A program made the position numbers and the translations under genes. From Limosilactobacillus oris DSM 4864 (GTDB lineage: Bacteria > Bacillota > Bacilli > Lactobacillales > Lactobacillaceae), in assembly GCF_001434465.1 (NCBI RefSeq), contig NZ_AZGE01000002.1, positions 62,001 through 126,000 of the forward strand: a stretch of 64,000 nt of DNA, given 5' to 3'. Numbering within the stretch: the stretch's first letter is position 1; each line of letters opens with the position of its first letter. Positions 1 through 8,417 of the stretch are shown here, piece by piece. The notes beneath the pieces are model-generated. The model saw nothing but the letters and a program-made list of their open reading frames with translations. It had not been told where the DNA came from and ran no database searches.

Positions 1-52
1 TGAACTTATACCATTCGCCGTCTTCTAACTTTTGCAATTCGCTTTTTGTCAT
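1..52 (-). CDS. Sugar O-acetyltransferase, N-terminal fragment (probable)
   Basis: The first 17 codons of a gene that runs off the left edge: it begins M-T-K-S-E-L-Q-K-L-E-D-G-E-W-Y-K-F. The pattern of an early acidic and Lys stretch followed by G-E-W-Y resembles the N terminus of maltose/galactoside O-acetyltransferases of lactobacilli, which transfer acetyl groups from acetyl-CoA to sugars. Its start lies one base beyond the stop of the upstream dehydrogenase gene, so the two are probably co-transcribed. Only the extreme N terminus is visible, so the family call is tentative. Confidence 0.4.
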   Translation of the reverse strand, partial: MTKSELQKLEDGEWYKF

Positions 53-53
53 T

Positions 54-926
54 TTAAGCCTGCTCCTTACTGATTAACTGCTTTTCTTCTGGAAAATCCG
101 CTGATAAAGAAAGGTTACGTAAGTCCTTGAAGTTTTGCAAAGTTTCCGTGTACTTTTCGATTGCCAGGTCGGATGAAACCTTCCCTAGTGGCAGGCGGGC
201 TGGTAAATTATCCAGATGATTTTGTACCTGGTTGATGATGATTGCGGCCGCCTTAACCGGGTCACCGGGTTCGTGATGGGCGCCGTCAGCCATCTGCTTA
301 ATGAAGTCACCAAACTGGTTGTAGTCCTCGTGGGTTGGCATTGTCTTGTTAGAGGAACGGCCAGCCCAGTCAGTCCGGAAGCCGCTCGGTTCAACCAGCA
401 TCGTCTTGATCCCGAGGTCCTTAACTTCCTTGGCAATTGATTCGGTAATCCCTTCCACGGCATATTTAGTTCCGTGGTAGAAGGCAAGGGTTGGGAATGA
501 ATATAGGCCGCCGATGGAAGAAAAATTGACGATTACACCGGACTTTTGCTTGCGCATAATCGGCAATATTTCCCGGGTAATATCTACTAATCCCCAAACG
601 TTGACGTCAAACATATACTTAACGTCAGCGAGGTTGGATTCCTCAAAGGTTCCGAAGTAGCCGAGACCAGCATTGTTGACCAATACGTCAACCGTGCCGA
701 ATGCGGTTACGGCGTCTTTAGCCGCATTTACAACTTGTTCGTGGTTGGTGACGTCTAAGATGACCTTGGCAATCTGGCCGTGGTTGTATTGGTCGAGGTA
801 GTCTAGTTGGCCGAATTTCCGGGAAGTGGCGACTAGGTTAACGTCGTCGCGTTGGGCCAACTGGGTTGCTAACTCCTTACCAAATCCGGTGTGGGTTCCA
901 GTTACTAACCATGTCTTTTTCATCAT
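54..926 (-). CDS. Short-chain dehydrogenase/reductase (SDR), NAD(P)-dependent
   Basis: A 290-residue classical SDR. The Rossmann cofactor loop T-G-T-H-T-G-F-G is at about residues 9-16, the structural N-N-A-G motif near 85, the catalytic Ser in N-F-S-S near 135, and the catalytic Y-H-G-T-K (YxxxK) near 150. Such enzymes reduce or oxidise small carbonyls and alcohols in the cytoplasm; the substrate cannot be read from the sequence. The gene is divergent from a MerR regulator, and its promoter has the 19-bp spacer of MerR-activated promoters with a palindrome inside it, so activation by that regulator is likely. It reads directly into the partial acetyltransferase gene downstream. Confidence 0.9.
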   Translation of the reverse strand: MMKKTWLVTGTHTGFGKELATQLAQRDDVNLVATSRKFGQLDYLDQYNHGQIAKVILDVTNHEQVVNAAKDAVTAFGTVDVLVNNAGLGYFGTFEESNLADVKYMFDVNVWGLVDITREILPIMRKQKSGVIVNFSSIGGLYSFPTLAFYHGTKYAVEGITESIAKEVKDLGIKTMLVEPSGFRTDWAGRSSNKTMPTHEDYNQFGDFIKQMADGAHHEPGDPVKAAAIIINQVQNHLDNLPARLPLGKVSSDLAIEKYTETLQNFKDLRNLSLSADFPEEKQLISKEQA

Positions 927-969
927 TAAACTCTTCCTTTCAACTCTTTAGTTTCGAATTTCATATGTT

Positions 970-1000
970 ATGATACGAGTTAAACTATAGTTTAAGTCAA
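970..1000 (-). promoter_or_regulatory. MerR-type promoter and operator of the SDR gene
   Basis: Read on the minus strand: -35 TTGACT (1000-995), a 19-bp spacer (994-976), -10 TATCAT (975-970). The spacer holds the perfect palindrome TTAAACTATAGTTTAA (980-995, touching the -35). An over-long 19-bp spacer with a dyad between the boxes is the hallmark of promoters that MerR-family activators untwist. The regulator gene starts 21 bases away on the other strand. Confidence 0.8.
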
Positions 1001-1020
1001 CAGGGAAAGGGGATTTTTAA

Positions 1021-1512
1021 ATGCGCTATTCAATTGGTCAGGTTGCAGAAAAGTTAGCTGTGCCGACGTCGACCCTCCGCTTTTACGATAAGAAGGGGTT
1101 ACTGCCGTTTGTCGACCGGGATGAAGCCGGGCGGCGTAGTTTCAAGGACAATGACCTGAACTTCCTGGAAGTTATTGAATGTATGAAGAAGTGTGGGATG
1201 ACTATTAGTGAAATCCGCCATTTCATCGAACTCTGTATGGCCGGGGACGTTACCCTGGATGCTCGCTATGACCTCCTAGCAAAAGAAGAAGCGGCGGTAA
1301 CCAAGCAGATTGCGGAATTACAGGAACAACTCGCCTTCCTCCACTATAAGATGTGGTATTTTAAGACCGCCGTAGAAGCTGGGACGGAGAGGATCCACAC
1401 GGTTGAGACTGACGAAGGTGAGCGGGTGGCACCCGATATTCAAGAACAGTATCGGGCCGCGCTTGCCAAATGTCACGATATCGACGAGCTAATTAAATTG
1501 GGGCAAAAATAA
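1021..1512 (+). CDS. MerR-family transcriptional regulator
   Basis: A 163-residue MerR protein. The N-terminal winged helix-turn-helix starts at residue 1 (Y-S-I-G-Q-V-A) with the family R-F-Y-D-K-K-G-L-L wing at 20-28, followed by a dimerisation coiled coil (about 85-115) and a short C-terminal region. Cys54 and Cys58 lie in the segment E-C-M-K-K-C-G-M; AdhR-like MerR proteins that sense aldehydes carry a Cys in this place, so thiol or aldehyde sensing is possible but inferred. It is divergent from the SDR gene and is its likely activator. A strong GGGGA-containing RBS precedes the ATG. Confidence 0.88.
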   Translation: MRYSIGQVAEKLAVPTSTLRFYDKKGLLPFVDRDEAGRRSFKDNDLNFLEVIECMKKCGMTISEIRHFIELCMAGDVTLDARYDLLAKEEAAVTKQIAELQEQLAFLHYKMWYFKTAVEAGTERIHTVETDEGERVAPDIQEQYRAALAKCHDIDELIKLGQK

Positions 1513-1647
1513 ACTATCCTGTCTGCCGGCATTCGTGTTGGAAGCGGGAAGTATAATCCGTCGTCAAGACTAGCTAGTGTTTTATTTCCTGGGAAATTCT
1601 CCGCCAGGAGCCTGCTTAGTCACTGCTGGTTAATCCATATAACATTT

Positions 1648-1693
1648 AAGGGGCCAATCAGATTGAATGCAGTGTCAATCTGACTGGTCCCTT
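1648..1693. terminator. Bidirectional terminator between MerR gene and Bax-inhibitor-like gene
   Basis: Two 19-base arms (1648-1666 and 1675-1693) pair with one wobble and one mismatch around an 8-base loop, between two convergent genes. Confidence 0.75.
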
Positions 1694-1720
1694 GATATTA
1701 CTTAATCTACTAAATACTGT

Positions 1721-2428
1721 TTAGCGTTCGTCACCCGAACCAAAAATGTCAAGCAGGCTGACGAAGAGGTTGATAAAGTCAAGGTATAACTGTAAGGCCC
1801 CCAGGACTGCCAGTCCATTGACGGAGAGTTCATCCCCGTAGCCGGTATAAATGCTTTTCATTCGTTGGGCATCCCAGGCGGTTAGAATGGTGAAGATAAT
1901 GACAGCAATAACGGAAAGGACGTAGTTGACCGCGGGGCTATGGAGAAAGAGGTTCACTAGCATGGCAATAATCAGTCCAACCAGAGCGGCCGTCGCGTAT
2001 GAACCTAACCGTGAAAAATCACGGTGAGAAAAAGTACCAATCAGGGCCATCGTGAGAAAAATTCCCGCGGAGGAAACGAAGGCGGTCGCAATATCGGCAC
2101 CAGTATATGAGCCAGCAATAAAGGCAAAAGTGATCCCGTAAATAACCGCGGTAATGATTAGCAGGACGAAGCTCACACCGGGGCTCCGGGTAGCGTTAAA
2201 GCTGATTCCAAAGGTGAGGAAGATGGGGAGGAGGATGATTAGCCAAATTCCCCACCGGTTATTGGTCAAGAAAGCAGTGAACTGGTTAGCAAATACGTTA
2301 GCAACCAGCCAGGCAGTCAGAGCAGAAATTAATACCGCAAACGTCATTAAGCCATACATCTTTGTTAAGAATCTATTCAACCCACTAATATCGGCGACCG
2401 GCCGCCGGTCTGAGGGAAATCTATCCAT
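1721..2428 (-). CDS. Bax inhibitor-1/YccA family membrane protein
   Basis: About 235 residues with seven hydrophobic segments and the Asp-containing C-terminal membrane region (D-F-I-N-L-F-V-S-L-L-D-I-F) typical of bacterial BI-1/TMBIM proteins (YbhL, YccA, YetJ). YetJ is a pH-sensitive calcium leak channel and YccA modulates FtsH, so the role here is uncertain: an integral membrane protein, possibly for ion homeostasis or membrane protein quality control. A GTG lies 18 bases upstream, but its codons are the AAAGGAG ribosome binding site of the ATG at 2428, so the ATG (M-D-R-F) is taken as the start. Confidence 0.85.
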   Translation of the reverse strand: MDRFPSDRRPVADISGLNRFLTKMYGLMTFAVLISALTAWLVANVFANQFTAFLTNNRWGIWLIILLPIFLTFGISFNATRSPGVSFVLLIITAVIYGITFAFIAGSYTGADIATAFVSSAGIFLTMALIGTFSHRDFSRLGSYATAALVGLIIAMLVNLFLHSPAVNYVLSVIAVIIFTILTAWDAQRMKSIYTGYGDELSVNGLAVLGALQLYLDFINLFVSLLDIFGSGDER

Positions 2429-2627
2429 AACTGACACTCCTTTCACAAAGTTAACTCACTATTTATTTATATGATATAAAGAAAGTAATTGAATTGCAAT
2501 TAATTAGCAGTGATGGGGAAGGGAGAGAGATGAGCTGCTGGCTTATTACGTAATAATTATTTATAATATCGTTAGTCAACGGTAGAATAACGCAATAAAT
2601 GTGCTAATCCCAGGAGGAGATTTATAA

Positions 2628-3107
2628 ATGACTAACCCAGTAATCGAAGAATTGCGGCGGGCAGGGGTTCAGTATCAGCTGCTCAACCATCCCCCAGTGT
2701 ATACTGCTCAGGAAGCGGACCGGTACGTACAGGGTCACCAGTTTGCCCGCACGAAAAATCTCTTCTTGCGGGCCAGGCAGGAATTTTACCTGGTAATCGT
2801 GGACGAAAAGAAGCGCTTAGACCTACGGGCACTTCGAAAGCAGCTTCACAGTACACGGTTGCAGTTTGCGACGGCAGAACAGCTCCGGGAACGGTTAGGA
2901 ATTACCCCCGGGGCGGTCTCACCGCTAAACCTTATCAATAACTCAGGCCATGATGTACGGGTGGTGATGGACCGGACGATTGTTGAACAGGAACGACTCA
3001 TCGGCTGCCACCCCAATACCAACCGGCAGACAGTTATCCTAGCACTTCCCGCTCTTCTGGCGTTGCTGAAACGCTGGGGGAATGAGGTCACTATTTTGGA
3101 CTTATAG
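2628..3107 (+). CDS. Prolyl-tRNA editing domain protein (YbaK/ProX-like deacylase)
   Basis: A 159-residue stand-alone member of the YbaK/ProRS INS-like editing domain family. These cytoplasmic enzymes hydrolyse mischarged tRNA (Ala-tRNA(Pro) or Cys-tRNA(Pro)). Family marks visible are the early H-P-P-V-Y-T segment, the K-N-L-F-L-R strand (invariant catalytic Lys near 44), G-A-V-S-P-L-N-L near 105 and the G-C-H-P-N-T-N motif near 126 that closes the active site. Length fits the PrdX/ProXp type. The GGAGGAG ribosome binding site is strong, and the next gene follows after 15 bases. Which aminoacyl-tRNA it edits is not decided by sequence alone. Confidence 0.87.
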   Translation: MTNPVIEELRRAGVQYQLLNHPPVYTAQEADRYVQGHQFARTKNLFLRARQEFYLVIVDEKKRLDLRALRKQLHSTRLQFATAEQLRERLGITPGAVSPLNLINNSGHDVRVVMDRTIVEQERLIGCHPNTNRQTVILALPALLALLKRWGNEVTILDL

Positions 3108-3122
3108 AAAGAGGCTTTTTCA

Positions 3123-3749
3123 ATGGCTTATGATTTTAAGAAGGAACAACGAACCTTATACCGCCCTGGTGAGCAGCCGCTCGTGGTGGACGTCCCGGCA
3201 ATGACTTTTTTGACTGTTTGGGGGCATGGGGACCCTAACCAGCCGGGAAGCGAATACCAGCAGTCGATTCAGCTCCTGTATGGGCTTGCGTATACTATTA
3301 AGATGAGCAAGAAGGGACCCGTTCAACCGGCGGGGTACTTTGATTTTGTCGTCCCGCCGCTGGAGGGCTTTTGGTGGCAAGAAGGGATCAACGGGATGGA
3401 CTACGAGCAGAAGGAAAAGCTGGCGTTCATTTCCTGCCTCCGGGTTCCTGACTACGTGACCCCGGCAGTCTTTGACTGGGCAGTCAAGGAAGCCACGGCC
3501 AAGAAGGGACTTGACTTTTCCCGGGTCAACCTGCAAGTCCTTACGGAGGGAAAGTGCGTCCAGGTGCTGCACCGAGGGCCGTTTGATGATGAGCCCGCGA
3601 CGGTCAGCAAGCTCCAGCAGTTTATCGAGCAAAATAACCTGCAGCTGGACTACTCTGACCAGCGGCACCACCATGAAATCTACCTCTCCGACCCGCGGCG
3701 CACAAAGGTGGAAAATCTTAAAACGGTGATTCGCCTCCCGGTCAGCTAA
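3123..3749 (+). CDS. GyrI-like small-molecule-binding domain protein
   Basis: A 208-residue cytoplasmic protein of the GyrI-like (SOUL/COG4832) type, found alone or as the effector domain of regulators. It starts with the family sequence Y-D-F-K-K-E-Q-R-T-L-Y and has the central F-V-V-P-P-L-E-G-F-W-W segment; the V-L-H-R-G-P-F-D-D-E segment near 140 belongs to the ligand-pocket strand. No DNA-binding domain is attached. These domains bind or hydrolyse hydrophobic cyclic compounds, so a drug or xenobiotic role is possible. It is spaced 15 bases from the tRNA-editing gene and shares its transcript. Confidence 0.8.
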   Translation: MAYDFKKEQRTLYRPGEQPLVVDVPAMTFLTVWGHGDPNQPGSEYQQSIQLLYGLAYTIKMSKKGPVQPAGYFDFVVPPLEGFWWQEGINGMDYEQKEKLAFISCLRVPDYVTPAVFDWAVKEATAKKGLDFSRVNLQVLTEGKCVQVLHRGPFDDEPATVSKLQQFIEQNNLQLDYSDQRHHHEIYLSDPRRTKVENLKTVIRLPVS

Positions 3750-3827
3750 CAGCCGTGGGGTCAGCAGATTCTTTGGATAACAAAGCGCTTACCGTAGCAG
3801 CGGTGGACACTTCCGTTAAATAGTTGC

Positions 3828-3857
3828 TTGAAGCTACACCTTTTGGCGAACTATAAT
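3828..3857 (+). promoter_or_regulatory. Promoter of the MMPL transporter gene
   Basis: -35 TTGAAG (3828-3833), 18-bp spacer, -10 TATAAT (3852-3857), 42 bases before the TTG start. A dyad around AAGCGCTT (3783-3790) lies upstream and resembles a CcpA half-consensus; that part is weak. Confidence 0.6.
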
Positions 3858-3898
3858 CGACAATATTGGCATAAAAGAGAAAGGAAGTCGCAAGAGGT

Positions 3899-6346
3899 TT
3901 GAAAAAATTAATCCATAATCACTTTTTTGCCCTGCTTGCCTGGGTAGTCATCCTAGTGATCTCCCTGGTGGCGCTGCCAAACGTCAACCAGCTAACGCGG
4001 GAACACTCACAGATCACACTGCCTAACAGCACCCAGAGTCAAATTGCACAGACAATTGAACAACAGCACTGGGGACACCACGTTAATAACACCTACCAGG
4101 TCGTGGCGGTCTTTAGCAACGGTAACCAAAAGATGTCGGCCGCTGACCGGCAAAATGTCCAGAAAACGGTCGACCGTTTGCAAAAGCACCAGGACGAATA
4201 CGGAATTAAGGCCGTGATGGGCCCCAACGATAATGCTGCCACCCGGAAACAATTAATCTCTAAAGACCAGACAACCCAACTGGTTCAGTTAAACATCAGT
4301 AAAAAGCACGGGACCCTGCAAAAAATTAACCGGCAGCTGTCCACGGCGGTGAAGACCACTGGCTTAAAGACGTACATTACCGGTGCCGACATCTTAAACG
4401 ATGACTTCTCCGGTGCCGTGCAGCAGGGGATCAAGAAGACGGAAGTAATCTCAGTAATCTTTATCTTTATTGTGCTCCTGATCGTCTTCCGCTCCCCAAT
4501 TACCCCGCTGATTTCGCTGCTGATGGTCGGGGTTTCCTTCATGACCTCGTTTAGTATCGTTACTAACCTGGTTGATAAGTTTAACTTCCCCTTTTCCAAC
4601 TTTACACAGGTCTTTATGATCATTGTCTTGTTTGGGATTGGGACCGACTACGACATCCTCCTTTACAACCAGTTTAAGGAAAACCTTGGTAAGGGGATGG
4701 AGAAGTGGGCCGCGACGAAGGATGCCCAGGAAAAGGCTGGCCGGACGATCTTATACTCCGGTTCGTCCCTCCTGATTGGGTTTACCTCGCTGGGCCTGGC
4801 CCGGTTTTCGGTGTACCAGTCGGCCGTTGGGGTCGCGATTGGGGTCGCGGTCCTCTTGATTGTCCTTCTCACGCTGAACCCGTTCTTTATGGCGGTGCTC
4901 GGCAAGAAGATGTTCTGGCCGGATAAGCGGTTTACCGGTGAATCGAGCAGTAAGATTTGGCAGCGAATGGCCAATAATTCCGTTCACCACCCAGTAATCA
5001 CGTTGATTCTGGTGTTCGCTATCCTCCTTCCCATTGGCTTGGTCAATCGTAACCAGCTGAACTACAACGACGCTGATGAAATCAGCAATTCTACTCCGTC
5101 TAAAAAGGGCTTTAACGTGGTGGAAGACCACTTTTCTAAGGGGACTGCCGAACCGGTGACGGTTTATATCAAGTCTAACCACCGGCTTGATAACGAAAAG
5201 AACCTGCTGCTAATTGATCGCCTGACGAACCAGCTCAAGGATAGTGCTGACGTGAAGACGGTAACGTCCGTGACCCAGCCAGCAGGCTCGAAGGTTCGTC
5301 AGCTGTATGTCAACAACCAGCTCCAGCAGCTGACCGGCCAGCTTGGTGCAGCCCAGAGCAGTCTGTCCCAGTTGTCCGCGGGTTTGACTGGTCAAGCGGC
5401 AATGCAGGCTGCGGCGACCGGCAGCGCTAGTGGAGCCGCGTCAGAACAGGCGATGATGGCCGGAATGGGTCAGATGTCGTCGGGCCTGCAAGCTGGCGGT
5501 GACTACCTCAGCGGCCTGCAAAAGTCGGCCGCGGCGGATAGCTTTTACATTCCGAATAACCAGCTTAAAAACGCGGAATTCCAGCAGTCAGTTAATAATT
5601 ACCTGTCCGCTGACAAGAAAACCGCTAAGCTGATGGTAATCCTGAACTCAAACCCGAGTGCTAGTCGGGCAACTACCGCAGTCAACGGTCTGACCAAGAT
5701 TAGCAAGTACTCGCTAAAGGGGACTGCCCTGGGGCACGCGACGGTGGTCGTTGGTGGTCAGAGTTCCAAGATCAACGATACCAAGACGGTTGCCGGTGGC
5801 GACTTTATGCGGACCGCCATTATTATGATTGTGGGGATTGGCTTAGCATTGGTTTACGTTACCAGGTCACTCCTCCAACCGGTTTACGTGCTGGGGACCC
5901 TGGTGACGGCCTACATGGCTTCGCTATCGATTACCCACTTACTGACCCGGTTGATTCTCGGACGGCCGATGCTGACTTGGAACACGCCGTTCTTCAGCTT
6001 TATCATGCTGATCGCCCTCGGTGTCGATTACAGCATCTTCCTCATCATGCGTTACCGGAATACTGACAACCAGCACCACCTGCCGACGGAGCGGATCGTA
6101 ATGGCCGCGTCGGCAATCGGAACGGTGGTCATTTCGGCCGCGGTTATCCTGAGTGGGACCTTTGCTTCATTGATTCCATCGGGGATTCCAACCCTAATTG
6201 AGGTGGCGATGGCGGTAATTATCGGGCTGATTATCCTGGTAATTATCATTCCACTGGTCGTTCCAAGCACGATCCACCTGACCTACCCAATGCGGTCAGC
6301 AATGCGTGATAATCAGGCTAAACGAAAGGGAGCGGAACAGAATTAG
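3899..6346 (+). CDS. MMPL/RND-family membrane transporter
   Basis: An 815-residue transporter with the duplicated RND layout: TM1, a large extracytoplasmic loop, then a helix block ending in G-I-G-T-D-Y (about 248) in half one; TM7, a second loop and A-L-G-V-D-Y (about 705) in half two. These Asp-Tyr pairs are the proton-relay signature of MMPL proteins, which export lipids, glycolipids or hydrophobic drugs. The second loop carries a long Ala/Gln/Ser-rich stretch (about 475-550). Start: TTG at 3899, ten bases after AAGGAAG; no better ATG precedes TM1. No regulator or partner gene adjoins it, so the substrate is unknown. Confidence 0.88.
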   Translation: MKKLIHNHFFALLAWVVILVISLVALPNVNQLTREHSQITLPNSTQSQIAQTIEQQHWGHHVNNTYQVVAVFSNGNQKMSAADRQNVQKTVDRLQKHQDEYGIKAVMGPNDNAATRKQLISKDQTTQLVQLNISKKHGTLQKINRQLSTAVKTTGLKTYITGADILNDDFSGAVQQGIKKTEVISVIFIFIVLLIVFRSPITPLISLLMVGVSFMTSFSIVTNLVDKFNFPFSNFTQVFMIIVLFGIGTDYDILLYNQFKENLGKGMEKWAATKDAQEKAGRTILYSGSSLLIGFTSLGLARFSVYQSAVGVAIGVAVLLIVLLTLNPFFMAVLGKKMFWPDKRFTGESSSKIWQRMANNSVHHPVITLILVFAILLPIGLVNRNQLNYNDADEISNSTPSKKGFNVVEDHFSKGTAEPVTVYIKSNHRLDNEKNLLLIDRLTNQLKDSADVKTVTSVTQPAGSKVRQLYVNNQLQQLTGQLGAAQSSLSQLSAGLTGQAAMQAAATGSASGAASEQAMMAGMGQMSSGLQAGGDYLSGLQKSAAADSFYIPNNQLKNAEFQQSVNNYLSADKKTAKLMVILNSNPSASRATTAVNGLTKISKYSLKGTALGHATVVVGGQSSKINDTKTVAGGDFMRTAIIMIVGIGLALVYVTRSLLQPVYVLGTLVTAYMASLSITHLLTRLILGRPMLTWNTPFFSFIMLIALGVDYSIFLIMRYRNTDNQHHLPTERIVMAASAIGTVVISAAVILSGTFASLIPSGIPTLIEVAMAVIIGLIILVIIIPLVVPSTIHLTYPMRSAMRDNQAKRKGAEQN

Positions 6347-6373
6347 TTCTCGTTAACCCGCCCAAAGAATAAA

Positions 6374-6412
6374 TGAGCCCCAGGGATCGGCTTTGCCGAG
6401 CTCTGGGGCTCA
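6374..6412. repeat. Nested-hairpin repeat, copy A1
   Basis: Outer stem TGAGCCCCAG/CTGGGGCTCA (10 bp, perfect) encloses the inner hairpin CGGC-TTT-GCCG. One of five such elements in the window, placed just after the MMPL gene, where it probably also serves as terminator. Confidence 0.75.
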
Positions 6413-6429
6413 CTTCGTAATAGTCTCAA

Positions 6430-6469
6430 AAACCCGGTGTGAGCCTTTCGAGTGCTTCACACCGGGTTT
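6430..6469. terminator. Rho-independent terminator, mainly for the minus-strand gene at 6479
   Basis: A 13-bp perfect stem (6430-6442 with 6457-6469) with a 14-base loop. On the minus strand it is followed by GTTTTTG. It separates two convergent genes. Confidence 0.8.
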
Positions 6470-6478
6470 GCTGTTTAG

Positions 6479-8239
6479 CTACTGGTTAATAATTTCCTGG
6501 TACTTTTGCGGCACCCAGCGAATCAGTTTGTACAAGCCGTAGAAACTCAGGGCGGTTAAGCCGGTCAGGGAAACGACCAGGAGAACGGTAAACCATCCCG
6601 CCTGGTGGAAACTGAGCACTGCCGTGTTGCGTCCTTTTCGCTGGTCAACGGTCGGCGCCCCGACACAAGAGCGCGAGTAGTGGCGCAACTGGTGTCCGTT
6701 GACCACTAAACGGGATTCCTGGTAGGTCACGATTGGCAAGCGTACGGTTCCAGCATGGGTGGCCCGCCAAGTCAGTTGGAGCCGGCCGCCCGGCAGGACC
6801 GTGTGCTTGAACTCCTTCGAATGGCCGATAATCTGGTCCTGGTAGGCGTAAGACCGCACGTATTTTTTATGCAGGTATTTTTCTGGAATTGGCAGGTAGT
6901 CTGGGGCCCGCTTTTCCACCCGGAGGAGGAGCTGCCCGGGGTAGTCATTATGAACCGCACGCCGAATGCTCTTTGTGTTTGGCGTTACCCAGGCAAGGGC
7001 GGATGAAGTATTCAAGACTTCGTCCGACTCATAAATGGCGGTGCGTTGGAACACGCTGGTGGTGGTGGGAATCGCCACTTGGAAGAGGGCGAAGAGGAGC
7101 AGCCCTGTGATGACTCGGAGCCGGAGTTTATCAGCTTTAGGCGCCATCACGAGCTGCTGGCAGCTGCAGGCGACTCCCGTCAGCAGCAGGGGATAGGCGA
7201 TTACCGTCAGGCGGTTGGGAAACTGCAGGGTAGTCTGTAAGCCTGGCAGCGCGTGCTGGACCATTGACCAGGGGAACCAGACCGAGCTGATGAAGAGGAT
7301 TACGGCCCCCATGATAGTAACCGTGGTGTTGACGAGTGACTTGCGGAAAGTCACGAGGACGTACAGTAGCTGGAGCAGGAAGAGGAGCCAGCAAAAATAG
7401 ATCAGGTAGTCCCGGGTGCTTGAAAAGCGGGAGGCCTTCAGGGCGTTATCGACCATGTCAAACGGCGCTGGCTTGGCAATGTGGTTGTGGAGGTTGAGCA
7501 TCAGCAGGGCGCCCCAGACGTTGGCGGTCAGGACAATCGTTCCCGCGATTGCCTTGAGGGTCGCCACCAGCATCTGTCCCCGGTGGTTCGTTCGGATTAG
7601 TCCAATCACGAAGAAGGGGACGAGGGTGAGCGTGAAGAAAAGCGAACTGAGGAGGTGAATCTGAACAATAATGGTCATCAGGCTCATTAGTGGCAGCCAG
7701 TGGACAGGGCGTGCTTGATCCTGGAGCATGGTGATGCCCAGCATTATCATGTATGGTGCAAGCGCCGCCCCCCAGGCATTCATGTTCTGCGCTAGTTCCC
7801 AGCGGGGTAGCCAACCGAGGCAGAGAAAAATCATGCTGACAAGGAGGGCAATCCGCCGACTGGCCTTGACCTTGATTGCCAGCTGGTACATGCCCACGCC
7901 ACCGATGAAATAGACGAGGAAGCTAGAGATGACCTGGTAGCGGAACCAGGTGCCCAGCAGGCCGAGGAGGATCCCGTTAAGGTAGGCAAAGAGGGGACCA
8001 TAGACGGCATTGATTACCCGGCCACTTTGCTGGAAGGAAAAATTACTTTGAAAATAACTCCAGCTGCCCTGCTGAATTTGCTTGGCAGTATCGTAGAAAC
8101 GGTTGAAGTGGAAAATTGAGTCAGTACCGAGAATAACCCCGTGAGAAATCAGCTGGGGGTACATAATGATGTAGATCATCGTGGCAATTGCCAGGTAAGG
8201 CAGGGCCCAATTAAGCACCTTTTTGCATTTTACTTTCAT
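6479..8239 (-). CDS. Polytopic membrane protein of unknown function (YfhO/GT-C-like)
   Basis: About 586 residues: one N-terminal TM helix, a first extracellular loop with H-G-V-I-L-G-T-D-S-I-F-H-F-N-R-F-Y, about ten further TM helices, a C-terminal soluble domain of some 150 residues rich in strands, and a last TM helix. An acidic and His-rich first loop is the arrangement of GT-C-fold glycosyltransferases and YfhO-like proteins, which use polyprenyl-linked sugars at the cell surface; this is an inference from layout, not a recognised family. GTG at 8251 is possible, but ATG at 8239 follows GAGATGG and is preferred. It is monocistronic. Confidence 0.7.
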   Translation of the reverse strand: MKVKCKKVLNWALPYLAIATMIYIIMYPQLISHGVILGTDSIFHFNRFYDTAKQIQQGSWSYFQSNFSFQQSGRVINAVYGPLFAYLNGILLGLLGTWFRYQVISSFLVYFIGGVGMYQLAIKVKASRRIALLVSMIFLCLGWLPRWELAQNMNAWGAALAPYMIMLGITMLQDQARPVHWLPLMSLMTIIVQIHLLSSLFFTLTLVPFFVIGLIRTNHRGQMLVATLKAIAGTIVLTANVWGALLMLNLHNHIAKPAPFDMVDNALKASRFSSTRDYLIYFCWLLFLLQLLYVLVTFRKSLVNTTVTIMGAVILFISSVWFPWSMVQHALPGLQTTLQFPNRLTVIAYPLLLTGVACSCQQLVMAPKADKLRLRVITGLLLFALFQVAIPTTTSVFQRTAIYESDEVLNTSSALAWVTPNTKSIRRAVHNDYPGQLLLRVEKRAPDYLPIPEKYLHKKYVRSYAYQDQIIGHSKEFKHTVLPGGRLQLTWRATHAGTVRLPIVTYQESRLVVNGHQLRHYSRSCVGAPTVDQRKGRNTAVLSFHQAGWFTVLLVVSLTGLTALSFYGLYKLIRWVPQKYQEIINQ

Positions 8240-8417
8240 TATCCATCTCACATTTTACTTTAGTAGTTAACACAATTATTACTATTATAAGCTAATTAGT
8301 ATTAGGCTGCTGAATGAATTTGAACCGTTTTACCCAAATTGTCGCAAAATCCGCCAACGTGGAATCGCTTTCGGGGTGTACAATAACGGTATCTTATGAG
8401 TGAAAGCAGATGAAAAA

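Noticed and set aside
3156-3674. Long minus-strand open frame inside the GyrI-like gene
   Set aside because: Antisense shadow: no RBS, no recognisable domain, and the plus-strand frame has clear family motifs.
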